DNA of 64,000 nt from Nocardia nova SH22a (GTDB taxonomy: Bacteria > Actinomycetota > Actinomycetes > Mycobacteriales > Mycobacteriaceae), in contig NZ_CP006850.1 in assembly GCF_000523235.1 (NCBI RefSeq), forward strand, positions 5,828,001 to 5,892,000. Reading direction: 5' to 3'. Every line of letters starts with the position of its first letter. Position 1 is the first letter of the stretch. The position numbers and the translations under genes are program-made. This document shows, piece by piece, positions 1 to 9,467 of this stretch. The notes under the pieces were generated by a model, which was given only the letters and a program-made list of their open reading frames with translations, did not search any database and had not been told where the DNA came from.

Positions 1-578
1 ACGCCAAGGGCTTCAAGTTCTCCACCTACGCGACCTGGTGGATCCGCCAGGCCATCACGCGCGGCATGGCCGATCAGAGCCGCACCATCCGGCTGCCCGT
101 GCATCTGGTCGAGCAGGTCAACAAGCTGGCGCGGATCAAGCGGGAACTGCATCAGCAGCTGGGCCGGGAGGCCAGTGACGACGAACTGTCGGCCGAGTCG
201 GGCATCCCGGTGGAGAAGATCGCCGATCTGCTCGACCACAGCCGCGACCCGGTAAGCCTGGACATGCCGGTCGGCAACGACGAGGAAGCCCCGCTGGGCG
301 ACTTCATCGAGGACTCGGAGGCGACCTCCGCCGAGAGCGCCGTCATCGCCGGGCTCATGCACCGCGATGTGCGCAGTGTGCTGGCAACCCTCGACGAGCG
401 GGAACAGCAGGTCATCCGCCTGCGGTTCGGGCTCGACGACGGCCAGCCCCGCACCCTCGACCAGATCGGCAAACTGTTCGGTCTCTCGCGCGAGCGCGTG
501 CGCCAGATCGAGCGCGAAGTCATGGCCAAGCTGCGGAAGGGCGAGCGGGCCGACCGCCTGCGCGCCTACGCCAGCTAG
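1..578 (+). CDS. sigB: RNA polymerase sigma factor SigB (5' truncated)
   Basis: C-terminal part of a sigma-70 group 1/2 factor; the reading frame is open from base 3, so the gene starts before the window. Visible parts are the end of region 2 ([15 protein letters not shown], which recognises the -10 element), region 3 ([16 protein letters not shown]) and region 4 with its helix-turn-helix ([15 protein letters not shown] ... [10 protein letters not shown]). Together these make it a primary-like factor, not an ECF factor. The ATG at 66 is internal and is not the start. SigB rather than SigA is inferred from the downstream ideR and galE, since sigB lies beside ideR/dtxR in mycobacteria and corynebacteria. 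The short C-terminus ending RAYAS also fits. SigB is the non-essential stress/stationary-phase relative of SigA. Family certain; paralogue choice likely. Confidence 0.88.
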   Translation, partial: AKGFKFSTYATWWIRQAITRGMADQSRTIRLPVHLVEQVNKLARIKRELHQQLGREASDDELSAESGIPVEKIADLLDHSRDPVSLDMPVGNDEEAPLGDFIEDSEATSAESAVIAGLMHRDVRSVLATLDEREQQVIRLRFGLDDGQPRTLDQIGKLFGLSRERVRQIEREVMAKLRKGERADRLRAYAS

Positions 579-588
579 GTCTGGAGAC

Positions 589-615
589 GCTGGGCCGACC
601 GGAATCCGGCCCAGC
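589..615. terminator. Hairpin between convergent sigB and ppc
   Basis: Perfect 9-bp inverted repeat GCTGGGCCG / CGGCCCAGC around a 9-base loop, starting 11 bases after the sigB stop. There is no U tract, which is common for high-GC actinobacterial terminators. It lies between two convergent genes and could serve both. Confidence 0.5.
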
Positions 616-732
616 ACCACCCCGGTGGCCGGATGTCGCGGTCACCTCCGCAACGTCGGCCGATGCCGGTGTGCCCCTCCCCCTCCGGGCGCACCCGTCG
701 GCCGACGTGTTTCTTCTCCCGCGGGTTCCGCG

Positions 733-3537
733 CTAACCGGAATTACGCAAGGCGGTCGCGAGGCCGTTCATGGTCAGCAGAATGCCGCGTTCGACCAGTT
801 CCGAATCATCTCCCGCACGGCGGCGCCGCAGCAGGCCCACCTGCATCTGATTGAGCGGCTCGAGATACGGGAAACGATTGCGGATGGATTCGGCGAGAGC
901 CGGGTTGTCGGACAGGAGTTCGGCACTGCCCGTGATCGCCGCGTGCACATCGGCGGTCCGGTCGAATTCCTCCCGGATCATCCCGAAGATGGTGGTACGC
1001 AACGACGTATCGCCGACGAGTTCGGCGTAGCTCTCGGCAATGTCCATATCCGCCTTCGCCATCACCTGCGCCAGATTCGACATCACGGTGCGGAAGAACG
1101 GCCAGCGCCGGTACAGGTCGCGCAGTGTCTGCCAGCGCTCCTGATCCGTACCCGCCCATTCCTGGATCGCGCTGCCGGTGCCGTACCAGCCGGGCAGCAT
1201 CACCCGCGACTGACTCCACGCCATCACCCACGGGATCGCCCGCAGGTCGGACACGGAGTTGGTGGGTTTGCGCGAGGCCGGGCGGCTTCCGAGATTCAGG
1301 TCGGCGACCTCCGCGATCGGCGTGGACGCACGGAAATAGTCGACGAATCCGGGAGTCTCGTGCACCAGCCGGGCATAGGACCGGCGGGCCGCCTCGGCCA
1401 GTTCCTCGAAGATCTCGTAGGCCGCTTCGGCGCCGTCGCCCAGACCTTCCACATCCAGCAGCGAGGACTCCAGCGTCCCGGCCACCAGGGATTCCAGATT
1501 GCGGTGCGCGGAACCGGATTCGGCGTATTTGGTGGAGATCACCTCGCCCTGTTCGGTGAGCCGCAGCGAGCCGCGGACCGCACCGGCGGGCTGGGCGAGG
1601 ATGGCATCGTAGCTGCGGCCGCCCCCGCGCCCGACGGTGCCACCGCGACCGTGGAACAGCCGCAGGCGAATTCCGGTTTTCCGCGCGGTCTCGACGAGAT
1701 CCAGCTCCGCCCGGTACAGCGCCCAGTTCGCCGCCAGATATCCGCCGTCCTTGTTCGAATCGGAGTAGCCGAGCATGACCTCCTGCGCCATGGCGCGGGC
1801 GGCGACGAGACGGCGGTAGACCGGAACGTCCAGGGCCGCGGCGAGAGTCGCCGCACCGCCGCGCAGATCGTCGATGGTCTCGAACAGGGGAACCACGCCG
1901 ACCGGGGACCGGGGCGGGGTGTTCTCGTCGCCCGGATCGAGAATGCCCGCTTCCTTCAGCAGGAGGGCGGCCTCGAGCATATCGCTGACCGAGGTGCACA
2001 TACTGATGATGTAGTTCGGCACGGTGTCGGGCCCGAGAGTGTCCAGCGCGGACCGGGCGGCGCGCAGGACGCCGAGTTCCTTCGCCGCCAGATCGCTCAA
2101 TCGCGCGTTCGGACCCAGCAGCGGGCGCCGGGTGCTCAATTCGCGCGACAGCAGGTCGACGCGCTCGGATTCGGTCAGGTCGCGATATCCCGAATGCACT
2201 CCCGACCAGGCCAGCAACTCGGCGACGACCTGCTCGTGCACCTCCGAGTTCTGCCGCATGTCCAGGCCCTGCAGGTGGAATCCGAAGGTCTCCACCGCAC
2301 CGCGCAGCGCCGCGAGCCGATCGTCGGCCAGCAGCGCGTCACCGGAGGCGCGCATGGACGAGTCGACGATGTCCAGTTCGGTGAGCAACTGCACCGGGTT
2401 CTCGTAGGGCGCGACGGTGTCCACCCGGTCACCGCCGAGTTCGAACACCGACGGCAGTTCGGCAGCCGACCCCAGCGCGCGACTCGCGGTGGCGGCGGTA
2501 CGCAACCGGATACCCCTGATCGCGCGGCGGTAGGGCTCGTCGGCCCGCTGCGCGGAATCGTCCCCGGCGGCGTCGGCCAGCCGCGCCAGCTCGGGCGTGA
2601 TGTCCACCAGCCGAATCGACTGCGACAGCGATTTCTCCAGCGCGACAAGCTCTTTCATATAGTGCGCGAAGATCACCGAACCCGCCCGGCGGGTCGCTCG
2701 CTCCACCACCTCACCGGTGACGTTCGGATTACCGTCACGATCGCCGCCGATCCACGAACCGGGACGCAGGATCGGGCGGGCCAGCAGTTCGTATCCGGGC
2801 CAGTGTGCCCGCAGCGCGGCCCGCACCTCGGCATTGATCCGCGGGATCACCTCGAGCAGCGTCAACTCGTAGTACCGCAGTCCGACCTCGATCTCGTCGG
2901 AGATCCGCAGGCGCGCCAGCCGGATCAGCGCGGTGCGCCAGAGTGTCAGGATCTGACGTCGGATGTCGTGGTCGATGGCCGCGTAATCGGGTTCGTCGTC
3001 GCGATAGCGGGCGCGCTGGCGCATCAGTTCGGTGATGCGGGCCTGCACATCGAAGACGGTCCGGCGGCGGGTCTCGGTGGGATGTGCGGTGATCACCGGC
3101 GAGACCAGGGCGTCGGCGAGTACCTCGGCGGCGACCGCACCGTCGATCCGGGCACGGTCGAGGGCAGCGTAGGTGGCGGCCAGGCTCGATTCCTGCGGCG
3201 GCTCACCGGCGCCGACGTGGACCGCCCGGCGGCGATCGCGCTGCAGGTCCTCGGCCAGATTCGCCAGCAGCAGGAAATGGCTGAACGCCCGGATCAACGG
3301 GATCGCGACCCGCAGATCGGTATCGCGCAGCATCTCCGCGACGGCACTGCGCTCCACTTCCGAGCGGCGCACGCGAAAGGCCTCGACCCGGACTCTTTCG
3401 ATGAGGTCGAACACCTCCGCACCCTCGTGATCGCGAATCGTCTCGCCCAGAATCGCGCCGAGAAACCGGATATCGTCCCGCAGGGGCGCCGTAGCGCTCT
3501 CGATCTGATCTTCGCGCATACCGTCAGTATCGACCAT
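733..3537 (-). CDS. ppc: Phosphoenolpyruvate carboxylase
   Basis: About 934 residues, the usual length of bacterial PEP carboxylase. It carboxylates PEP with bicarbonate to oxaloacetate, refilling the TCA cycle. Diagnostic segments are present: [14 protein letters not shown] with the catalytic His, [13 protein letters not shown] (glycine-rich active-site loop), [16 protein letters not shown], and the conserved C-terminal end LRNSG. The frame stays open upstream to 3741, but that extension is low-complexity and overlaps pat, so I place the start at ATG 3537 ([11 protein letters not shown]); ATG 3519 is equally possible because neither has a clear Shine-Dalgarno. It is the last gene of the minus-strand run acuC-pat-ppc, 62 bases after pat. 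The long ORF on the opposite strand (367-3666) is an antisense artefact. Confidence 0.95.
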   Translation of the reverse strand: MVDTDGMREDQIESATAPLRDDIRFLGAILGETIRDHEGAEVFDLIERVRVEAFRVRRSEVERSAVAEMLRDTDLRVAIPLIRAFSHFLLLANLAEDLQRDRRRAVHVGAGEPPQESSLAATYAALDRARIDGAVAAEVLADALVSPVITAHPTETRRRTVFDVQARITELMRQRARYRDDEPDYAAIDHDIRRQILTLWRTALIRLARLRISDEIEVGLRYYELTLLEVIPRINAEVRAALRAHWPGYELLARPILRPGSWIGGDRDGNPNVTGEVVERATRRAGSVIFAHYMKELVALEKSLSQSIRLVDITPELARLADAAGDDSAQRADEPYRRAIRGIRLRTAATASRALGSAAELPSVFELGGDRVDTVAPYENPVQLLTELDIVDSSMRASGDALLADDRLAALRGAVETFGFHLQGLDMRQNSEVHEQVVAELLAWSGVHSGYRDLTESERVDLLSRELSTRRPLLGPNARLSDLAAKELGVLRAARSALDTLGPDTVPNYIISMCTSVSDMLEAALLLKEAGILDPGDENTPPRSPVGVVPLFETIDDLRGGAATLAAALDVPVYRRLVAARAMAQEVMLGYSDSNKDGGYLAANWALYRAELDLVETARKTGIRLRLFHGRGGTVGRGGGRSYDAILAQPAGAVRGSLRLTEQGEVISTKYAESGSAHRNLESLVAGTLESSLLDVEGLGDGAEAAYEIFEELAEAARRSYARLVHETPGFVDYFRASTPIAEVADLNLGSRPASRKPTNSVSDLRAIPWVMAWSQSRVMLPGWYGTGSAIQEWAGTDQERWQTLRDLYRRWPFFRTVMSNLAQVMAKADMDIAESYAELVGDTSLRTTIFGMIREEFDRTADVHAAITGSAELLSDNPALAESIRNRFPYLEPLNQMQVGLLRRRRAGDDSELVERGILLTMNGLATALRNSG

Positions 3538-3599
3538 CGACGCGGCATGACCGCGGTGGCGCTGGTCACTGCGGTACGGCGAACACCCGCTTCCCGGAT

Positions 3600-6290
3600 T
3601 CAGACCAGGCGGCGCGGACCGTTGTCGAACCGGCTCGGCTCCGGGCCGATACGCACCCGGGCGTAGAGGATCGCGGCGCCCGCGGGCGAGGCCAGCACCG
3701 GTTCCACGGACAGTTCCCGGACCTCGGGAAGATCGTCGCACAGAGCCGAAATCCGTTGGGCCAGTAACGCCAGTGCCACCTTGTCGGCCGGTTCGCCGAT
3801 GGTGCGGCCCGATCCGGCCTGCCCGTCCAGCAGCGGTGCCGCACGCGGCGCCTCGATCAGTTCCCTGGCCTCCGCCTCGGTCAGTGGCAGCGCCCGATAG
3901 GCCCGGTCGCCGAGCAGATCGATGATGGTGCCCGACAGCCCGAATCCGATCACCGACCCGAACGACGGATCATCCTGCACGCGCAGGACACAGCCGACGC
4001 CCTTGGTGGCCATCCTCTGGATGTGGACCACCTCGTTGCCGGTCAGCTCCGCCAACTCGGTGTAGGCGCGGCGCACCGCGGTGTCGCGCCACAGATCGAG
4101 GCGGACACCGATGAAATCCGGTCGGCTGCGCCACATTTCACCGGTCGCCTTGGCCGCGACCGGATATCCCAGTTCCGCCGCCGCGGCGACCGCCGATTCC
4201 GGATCCCGTGCCTCCCGGAACTCCACGATCCGAATTCCGTAGCAGGCCAGCAGTTCGGCGGCTTCCAGATCGCCGAGCCAGTCGCCCTCCGGACGGCGAT
4301 CGGTCCACCGCTCCACCAGTTCTCGTGCCCGGCCGACCTCGATCCCGTCGGGCCGCACCACCAGTGACGCGGGGCGCGTGCGCCACGCCGCGTATCGCCG
4401 CACTCGCGCCAGCGCACGGGCCGCGCGCTCCGGATCGGGGTACGACGGGATCGATCCGCGCTCGACGACACCGCCGTTACCGCGCACGGTGAGCAGATTC
4501 GGCATGCCGTGATCGGCGACGAAGGTCGTGAGCACCGGTTTCGTGGCCTCGCGCGCACCGGCCCGGATGGCCTCGGCGAACGTGGTGACCGCCACCGGCA
4601 CCGGCGGCGCGAAGATGACGATCACGGCATCGACCTCGGCCGAGTTCATCGCGTCGGCCACCGCGCTCAGATAGTCGGCGGGTTCGGCCTGCGGTCCGAG
4701 ATCGGTGGGTTCGGCGACCTCGAGTCCCTCCCCGCGCGCGGCGTCCACCGCCAGCCAGCCCAGCGCCGCGCTGTTGCCGACGACCGCCAGCCGCGGGCCC
4801 TCGGGCAGCGGCTGATACGCCAGCAGCATCGCACAGTCGAACAATTCGGCGATGGTGTCGACCTGCACGATCCCGGCCTGGGCGAACAGATCCCGCTCGA
4901 CCGAGCGTTCCAGCCCACTGACCGGCGCATTGGCGGCATTACGCCCACTACTGACCGCCACCACCGGCTTGGTGCGTGCCACCCGCCGCGCGATCCGCGA
5001 GAATTTGCGCGGATTCCCGAAGGTCTCGAGGTACAGCAGAACCACATCGGTGTCGGGGTCGGTGTCCCAGTACTGCAGCAGATCGTTGCCCGAGACGTCG
5101 GCGCGGTTACCGGCGGACACGAATGTCGACAGACCGAGTTTCCGGGCGGCCGCCTCCCCCAGGATGGCCGCACCCAACGGCCCCGACTGGCAGAAGAATC
5201 CGACCCGTCCACGACCGGGCAGCACCGGTGCGAGCGTCGCGTTGAGCGATACCGCGGGATCGGTGTTGGCAATACCGAGCGCACTGGGCCCCACGACCCG
5301 CATGCCGTGCCCGCGAGCGGCGTCGACCAGATCGCGCTCGGCGCCGAACCCGGCCGGGCCGGTCTCGGAGAATCCGGCGGTGAGCACCACCAGGCCCTTG
5401 ACGCCCTTGGCCATACAGTCGTCGAGCACAGATTTGATCTCGCCCGCCGGGACCGCGACCACGGCGAGATCCAGCTCGTCCGGAATGTCGTGGACGGTCG
5501 GGTACGCGCGCACGCCACGCACCGACGTACGGTTCGGATTGACCGGATACACCGGCCCCTGGAACACCCCCGACAGCAGGTTGGCCAGCACCGCCCCGCC
5601 GACCCGCCCGGTGGCCGGAGTCGCGCCGATGACCGCGATCGACTTGGGGGCCAGCAGATTGCCGACGCTGCGCGCCTCCGAGGCCCGCTCCCGCGAATCG
5701 CGGACCGACAGCAGCGCTTCGGTGGGGTCGATGGCGAATTCCAGATGCAGCACCGAGCCGTCGCGGCTGCGCTGCACCTGATATCCGGCCTCGCGGAAGA
5801 CCGTCACCATGGTGTGGTTCTCGGCCAGCACCTCGGCGACGAAGGTCTCGATATCGCTCTCGGCGGCCGCGCCGGCCAGATGTTCCAGCAGGATCGAACC
5901 GAGCCCGCGGCCCTGGTGTTCGTCGGCCACCACGAACGCCACCTCGGCGGCCCGCGGTCCCTCCCGATCGGTCAGCAGTTCGTAGCGGCCGACCGCGATG
6001 ATCGACGAACCCAGCTCCACCACCAGCCCGACCCGGTTGTGGTAGTCGACATGGGTGGTGCGGTAGAGGTCCTTCGGCGTCATGCGCGGATAGGGCCCGA
6101 AATATCGCAGATACCGGGTGCGATCGGACAGGGCGGCGTGGAACCGCTGCATCGGTTCCGCGTCGTCGGGCGTGATCGGCCGCAACCGCACCACACCACC
6201 GTCGGCGGCGAGCACGTCGGCGAACCAGTGCTGCGGCGGCGGTGGCGGATCCGCCGGGGTGTTGTCGGCGATGATCGGCGGCTCAGTCAC
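3600..6290 (-). CDS. Pat-type protein acyltransferase: GNAT fused to a ligase-like acyl-CoA synthetase domain
   Basis: 896 residues from GTG 6290, which overlaps the acuC stop by 8 bases. Residues ~20-190 are a GNAT acetyltransferase with the acetyl-CoA loop ([14 protein letters not shown]). The rest resembles NDP-forming acyl-CoA synthetases: a CoA-binding Rossmann domain (IAVIGAT), a succinyl-CoA-synthetase-like flavodoxin domain and an ATP-grasp domain. After [10 protein letters not shown], where active ligases carry the phosphorylated His in a SHTGA-like motif, this protein reads [10 protein letters not shown], so I see no catalytic His. That loss is typical of Pat enzymes, where the large domain senses acyl-CoA rather than making it. 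The GNAT-first order matches the Pat architecture described in actinobacteria. Likely function: lysine acetylation, for example inactivation of acetyl-CoA synthetase, reversed by the adjacent deacetylase. Confidence 0.85.
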   Translation of the reverse strand: MTEPPIIADNTPADPPPPPQHWFADVLAADGGVVRLRPITPDDAEPMQRFHAALSDRTRYLRYFGPYPRMTPKDLYRTTHVDYHNRVGLVVELGSSIIAVGRYELLTDREGPRAAEVAFVVADEHQGRGLGSILLEHLAGAAAESDIETFVAEVLAENHTMVTVFREAGYQVQRSRDGSVLHLEFAIDPTEALLSVRDSRERASEARSVGNLLAPKSIAVIGATPATGRVGGAVLANLLSGVFQGPVYPVNPNRTSVRGVRAYPTVHDIPDELDLAVVAVPAGEIKSVLDDCMAKGVKGLVVLTAGFSETGPAGFGAERDLVDAARGHGMRVVGPSALGIANTDPAVSLNATLAPVLPGRGRVGFFCQSGPLGAAILGEAAARKLGLSTFVSAGNRADVSGNDLLQYWDTDPDTDVVLLYLETFGNPRKFSRIARRVARTKPVVAVSSGRNAANAPVSGLERSVERDLFAQAGIVQVDTIAELFDCAMLLAYQPLPEGPRLAVVGNSAALGWLAVDAARGEGLEVAEPTDLGPQAEPADYLSAVADAMNSAEVDAVIVIFAPPVPVAVTTFAEAIRAGAREATKPVLTTFVADHGMPNLLTVRGNGGVVERGSIPSYPDPERAARALARVRRYAAWRTRPASLVVRPDGIEVGRARELVERWTDRRPEGDWLGDLEAAELLACYGIRIVEFREARDPESAVAAAAELGYPVAAKATGEMWRSRPDFIGVRLDLWRDTAVRRAYTELAELTGNEVVHIQRMATKGVGCVLRVQDDPSFGSVIGFGLSGTIIDLLGDRAYRALPLTEAEARELIEAPRAAPLLDGQAGSGRTIGEPADKVALALLAQRISALCDDLPEVRELSVEPVLASPAGAAILYARVRIGPEPSRFDNGPRRLV

Positions 6291-7515
6291 GAGGGTCCTC
6301 CGGATCCAGGCCCAGCAGTCCGTAGGTGGCGCGGCGGGTGGCCAGCACCGCGGTGTCGATCGCGCGCTGCGCACGATCGGCGTGCGCGTCGCCGGTGTCG
6401 AGGGCGCCACCGGGACCTTCCCAGCGCAGGAAGGAGGTGTCGCCACCGTCTCCCATCGTGGTGGGCACCCGTACCGTGGGCGCGTAGGCGCCGACCAGTT
6501 CGCGCCATTCGGCGGGAGTGTCGGTCACCGGGTCCACCTCACGATCGAGCGCGGTGGCCAGCAGATGCGTCCATGCCCGCGGCACCACCCGGACCAAGCC
6601 GTAGCCCCCGCCGCCCACCGCCAGCCAGCGGCCCTCGGCATGAAGATCGGCGAGTTCGCGCATGGCCCGGAACGCCGCGCGCTGACCGTCGACGGTGAGC
6701 TCGAGATCCGCGAGCGGATCCTCCCGGTGACTGTCCACACCGCACTGGCTCACCACGATCTGGGGACGGAACGCCGCCAGCGCGCCCGGCACGACGGCGT
6801 GGAATCCGCGCAGCCACTGGGCATCCCGGGTGCCGGGCAGCATCGCGAGATTGATCGCCGTGCCCTCGGCGGCGCCCGCGCCGATCTCCTCCGGCCAGCC
6901 GGTGTTGGGCCACAGTGTCGCCGGGTGCTGATGCAGCGAAACCGTCAGCACCCGAGGGTCGTTGTAGAAGGCCCGCTGGACACCGTCACCGTGATGCACG
7001 TCGACGTCGACGTAGGCGATGCGGTCGAACCCGTTGTCCAGCAGCCAGGAGATGGCCACGGCCACATCGTTGTACACGCAGAATCCGGAGGCGGCGTCCG
7101 GCATCGCGTGATGCATACCACCGCCGATGCTCACCGCTCGCCGCGTGCGCCCGGCCGCGATCTCACCGGCGGCGGCCAGAGTTCCGCCGACGATCACCGA
7201 CGCTGCCTCGTGCATGTGCGGGAACACCGGATTGTCCATCGAGCCGAGTCCGTGCGCGGGCGCGGCCGGGGGCGTGGTTCCCGGTGGTGCGGGACTCGCG
7301 TGCCGTACCGCCTCGAGGTAGGCGGCGGTATGGATTCGCAGCAGCTCACCGTCCCCGGCGGCCTCGGGTGCGAGGGTTTCCACCCCTTCGAGCACGCCGA
7401 GACTGCGCGCCAGTGCCATGGTGAACCGGAGCCGGGCCGGTTTCATCGGATGCTCCGGAGTCCAGGTGTAGTCCAGGAACCGATCGGTCCAGACCACCGT
7501 GGCGTCGTCTGCCAT
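6283..7515 (-). CDS. acuC: AcuC-like histone-deacetylase-family lysine deacetylase
   Basis: 410 residues from ATG 7515. Member of the zinc-dependent arginase/deacetylase superfamily. Seen are the active-site HH pair (GGGMHHAMPDAASGFCVYND) and the metal-binding DVDVHHGDG motif followed by HQHPATLWPNTG. In Bacillus, AcuC deacetylates acetyl-CoA synthetase to reactivate it. Here the gene overlaps pat by 8 bases, so opposing acyltransferase and deacetylase are translationally coupled, with ppc behind them. The frame continues upstream to 9471 only as shadow sequence of ideR and galE on the other strand. Confidence 0.9.
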   Translation of the reverse strand: MADDATVVWTDRFLDYTWTPEHPMKPARLRFTMALARSLGVLEGVETLAPEAAGDGELLRIHTAAYLEAVRHASPAPPGTTPPAAPAHGLGSMDNPVFPHMHEAASVIVGGTLAAAGEIAAGRTRRAVSIGGGMHHAMPDAASGFCVYNDVAVAISWLLDNGFDRIAYVDVDVHHGDGVQRAFYNDPRVLTVSLHQHPATLWPNTGWPEEIGAGAAEGTAINLAMLPGTRDAQWLRGFHAVVPGALAAFRPQIVVSQCGVDSHREDPLADLELTVDGQRAAFRAMRELADLHAEGRWLAVGGGGYGLVRVVPRAWTHLLATALDREVDPVTDTPAEWRELVGAYAPTVRVPTTMGDGGDTSFLRWEGPGGALDTGDAHADRAQRAIDTAVLATRRATYGLLGLDPEDPRD

Positions 7516-7767
7516 ACCCGTCACGCTAACCCACCGCGGCCGGTCGCCGTGGCGTTGCTCGCACCCGGGCGGACACGGGAAGCAGACGACCGGCGTTGTC
7601 GTTGTGATGCAGTACAAATGCACCGACGACACCGAGCGAACCGCTCGCCCGCACGGATCCGGGCCGCGCGCGGGCACCGGCGGGGTTCGCGCGGGACCCG
7701 CGGCATACGTGGACGCCGATTGTGCGGCCGGACGTGGGTAGAATTCGTGCCGACGAAGGGGTAACAG

Positions 7768-8454
7768 GTGAAGGATCTGGTCGACACCACGGAGATGTAC
7801 CTCCGTACCATCTACGACCTCGAGGAGGAGGGCGTAGTACCGCTGCGTGCGCGCATCGCCGAACGCCTCGAGCAGAGCGGCCCGACGGTGAGTCAGACGG
7901 TCGCGCGGATGGAGCGCGACGGTCTGCTGATGGTCGCCGGTGACCGCCACCTCGAGCTCACCGACAAGGGACGCGCCATGGCGGTCGCCGTCATGCGCAA
8001 GCACCGCTTGGCCGAGCGGTTGCTCGTGGACGTCATCGGACTCGATTGGCAGAACGTGCATGCCGAGGCGTGCCGCTGGGAGCACGTGATGAGCGAGGAG
8101 GTCGAGCTGCGCCTGCTCGAGGTCCTCAACAACCCCACGACCTCCCCGTACGGCAATCCCATCCCCGGCCTGGACGAACTCGGCGTCAACTCGCCGAATT
8201 CCGGTGAGGAGGTCCTGGTCCGGCTCTCCGATCTGCCTCCGGGCCAGGTGTCGGCGGTCGTGGTGCGCAGGCTCTCCGAGCACATCCAGTCCGATCCCGA
8301 TGTGATCGGTCAGTTGCGTGAGGCCGGTGTGGTGCCCGACGCCCGTGTCACGGTCGAGACCAAGCCGGGTGTGGTGATCATCTCGGTGCCCGGTCACGAG
8401 GGCTTCGAACTGAACGAGGAACTGGCCCATGCGGTCCAGGTGAGGCTGGCCTGA
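7768..8454 (+). CDS. ideR: Iron-dependent repressor IdeR (DtxR family)
   Basis: 228 residues from GTG 7768. N-terminal winged helix (VPLRARIAERLEQSGPTVSQ), dimerisation/metal domain, and a C-terminal SH3-like domain. The DtxR/IdeR metal ligands are all at the standard numbering: Met10, His79, Glu83, His98, Cys102, Glu105, His106, so both metal sites should be intact. Fe(II)-loaded IdeR represses siderophore and iron-uptake genes and activates storage. It is followed 3 bases later by galE, a pairing also seen in corynebacteria, and lies near sigB as in mycobacteria. I found no convincing iron-box 19-mer in this window, so its targets are elsewhere. Confidence 0.96.
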   Translation: MKDLVDTTEMYLRTIYDLEEEGVVPLRARIAERLEQSGPTVSQTVARMERDGLLMVAGDRHLELTDKGRAMAVAVMRKHRLAERLLVDVIGLDWQNVHAEACRWEHVMSEEVELRLLEVLNNPTTSPYGNPIPGLDELGVNSPNSGEEVLVRLSDLPPGQVSAVVVRRLSEHIQSDPDVIGQLREAGVVPDARVTVETKPGVVIISVPGHEGFELNEELAHAVQVRLA

Positions 8455-8457
8455 CAG

Positions 8458-9438
8458 ATGAAACTCCTGGTCACCGGCGGTGCCGGATATGTCGGTAGCG
8501 TCTGCGCGCAGGTCCTGCTCCAGGACGGGCACGACGTGGTGATCGTCGACGACCTGTCCACCGGCAACGCCGACGGCGTGCCCGCCGGTGCGAAGTTCGT
8601 CGACGGTGACATCGCCACCGCCGGTGTGGAACTGATCGAGTCCGAATCCTTCGACGGCGTCCTGCATTTCGCGGCGCAGTCGCTGGTCGGCGAGTCGGTG
8701 CAGCAGCCCGAGAAGTACTGGCACGGCAATGTGGTGAAGACGCTGGCGGTGCTGGAGGCCATTCGCCGGTCGGGCACACCACGGCTCGTGTTCTCCTCCA
8801 CCGCCGCGGTGTACGGCGAGCCCGAGCAGGTTCCCATTCTCGAATCCGCCCCGGCCCGGCCCACCAACCCGTACGGGGCGTCGAAACTGGCGATCGACCA
8901 CGCCATCACCTCGTACGCGAACGCCCACGGACTGGCCGCGACCAGTCTGCGGTACTTCAATGTCGCCGGTGCGTACGGCGGTCTGGGCGAGAACCGGGTG
9001 GTGGAAACACATCTCATCCCGCTGGTCCTGCAAACCGCGCTGGGCCATCGCGATTCGATCTCGGTGTTCGGCGACGACTACCCCACTCCGGACGGCACCG
9101 CGATCCGCGACTACATCCACATTCGTGATCTGGCCGCCGCCCACGCCCTCGCGCTGGCGCAATCGCGGCCGGGCGAACACCGCATCTTCAATCTGGGCAG
9201 CGGTACGGGATTCTCCGTGCGCGAGGTCATCTCCGCGTGCGAGCGGGTCGTGGGCCGGCCGATCCCGGCGGTCGACGCGCCCCGCCGGGCCGGTGACCCG
9301 GCGGTGCTGATCGCGTCGAGTGCCAAGGCCACCGAGGAGCTCGGCTGGCGGCCCGAGCACAACGATCTCGACGAAATCGTCTCCGACGCCTGGGATTTCC
9401 TGGTCTCGCTCGGTGATCGGGCGCACAGCGCCCGCTAG
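8458..9438 (+). CDS. galE: UDP-glucose 4-epimerase
   Basis: 326 residues; ATG lies 3 bases after the ideR stop, so the two are probably co-transcribed. Short-chain dehydrogenase/epimerase: NAD-binding TGGAGYVGS at the N-terminus, active-site Ser/Thr region [10 protein letters not shown], catalytic YGASK, and the substrate-loop segment [16 protein letters not shown]. It interconverts UDP-glucose and UDP-galactose, supplying galactose (and via UDP-Galp, galactofuranose) for the arabinogalactan of mycolata. The product ends close to the convergent DUF4192 gene, 29 bases away. Confidence 0.92.
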   Translation: MKLLVTGGAGYVGSVCAQVLLQDGHDVVIVDDLSTGNADGVPAGAKFVDGDIATAGVELIESESFDGVLHFAAQSLVGESVQQPEKYWHGNVVKTLAVLEAIRRSGTPRLVFSSTAAVYGEPEQVPILESAPARPTNPYGASKLAIDHAITSYANAHGLAATSLRYFNVAGAYGGLGENRVVETHLIPLVLQTALGHRDSISVFGDDYPTPDGTAIRDYIHIRDLAAAHALALAQSRPGEHRIFNLGSGTGFSVREVISACERVVGRPIPAVDAPRRAGDPAVLIASSAKATEELGWRPEHNDLDEIVSDAWDFLVSLGDRAHSAR

Positions 9439-9467
9439 CCGGACATCGCGCGGCCGGGGCACGGCGC

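Noticed and set aside
367..3666. 1099-codon plus-strand ORF opposite ppc
   Set aside because: Antisense shadow of a clear PEP carboxylase; Arg/Gly/Gln-rich translation with no domain.
4509..6698. 729-codon plus-strand ORF opposite pat/acuC
   Set aside because: Same reason: opposite a gene with intact GNAT and ligase-like domains; low-complexity His/Arg product.
7516..7767. Possible iron box in the ideR promoter
   Set aside because: No match near the TTAGGTTAG-CTAACCTAA pattern.
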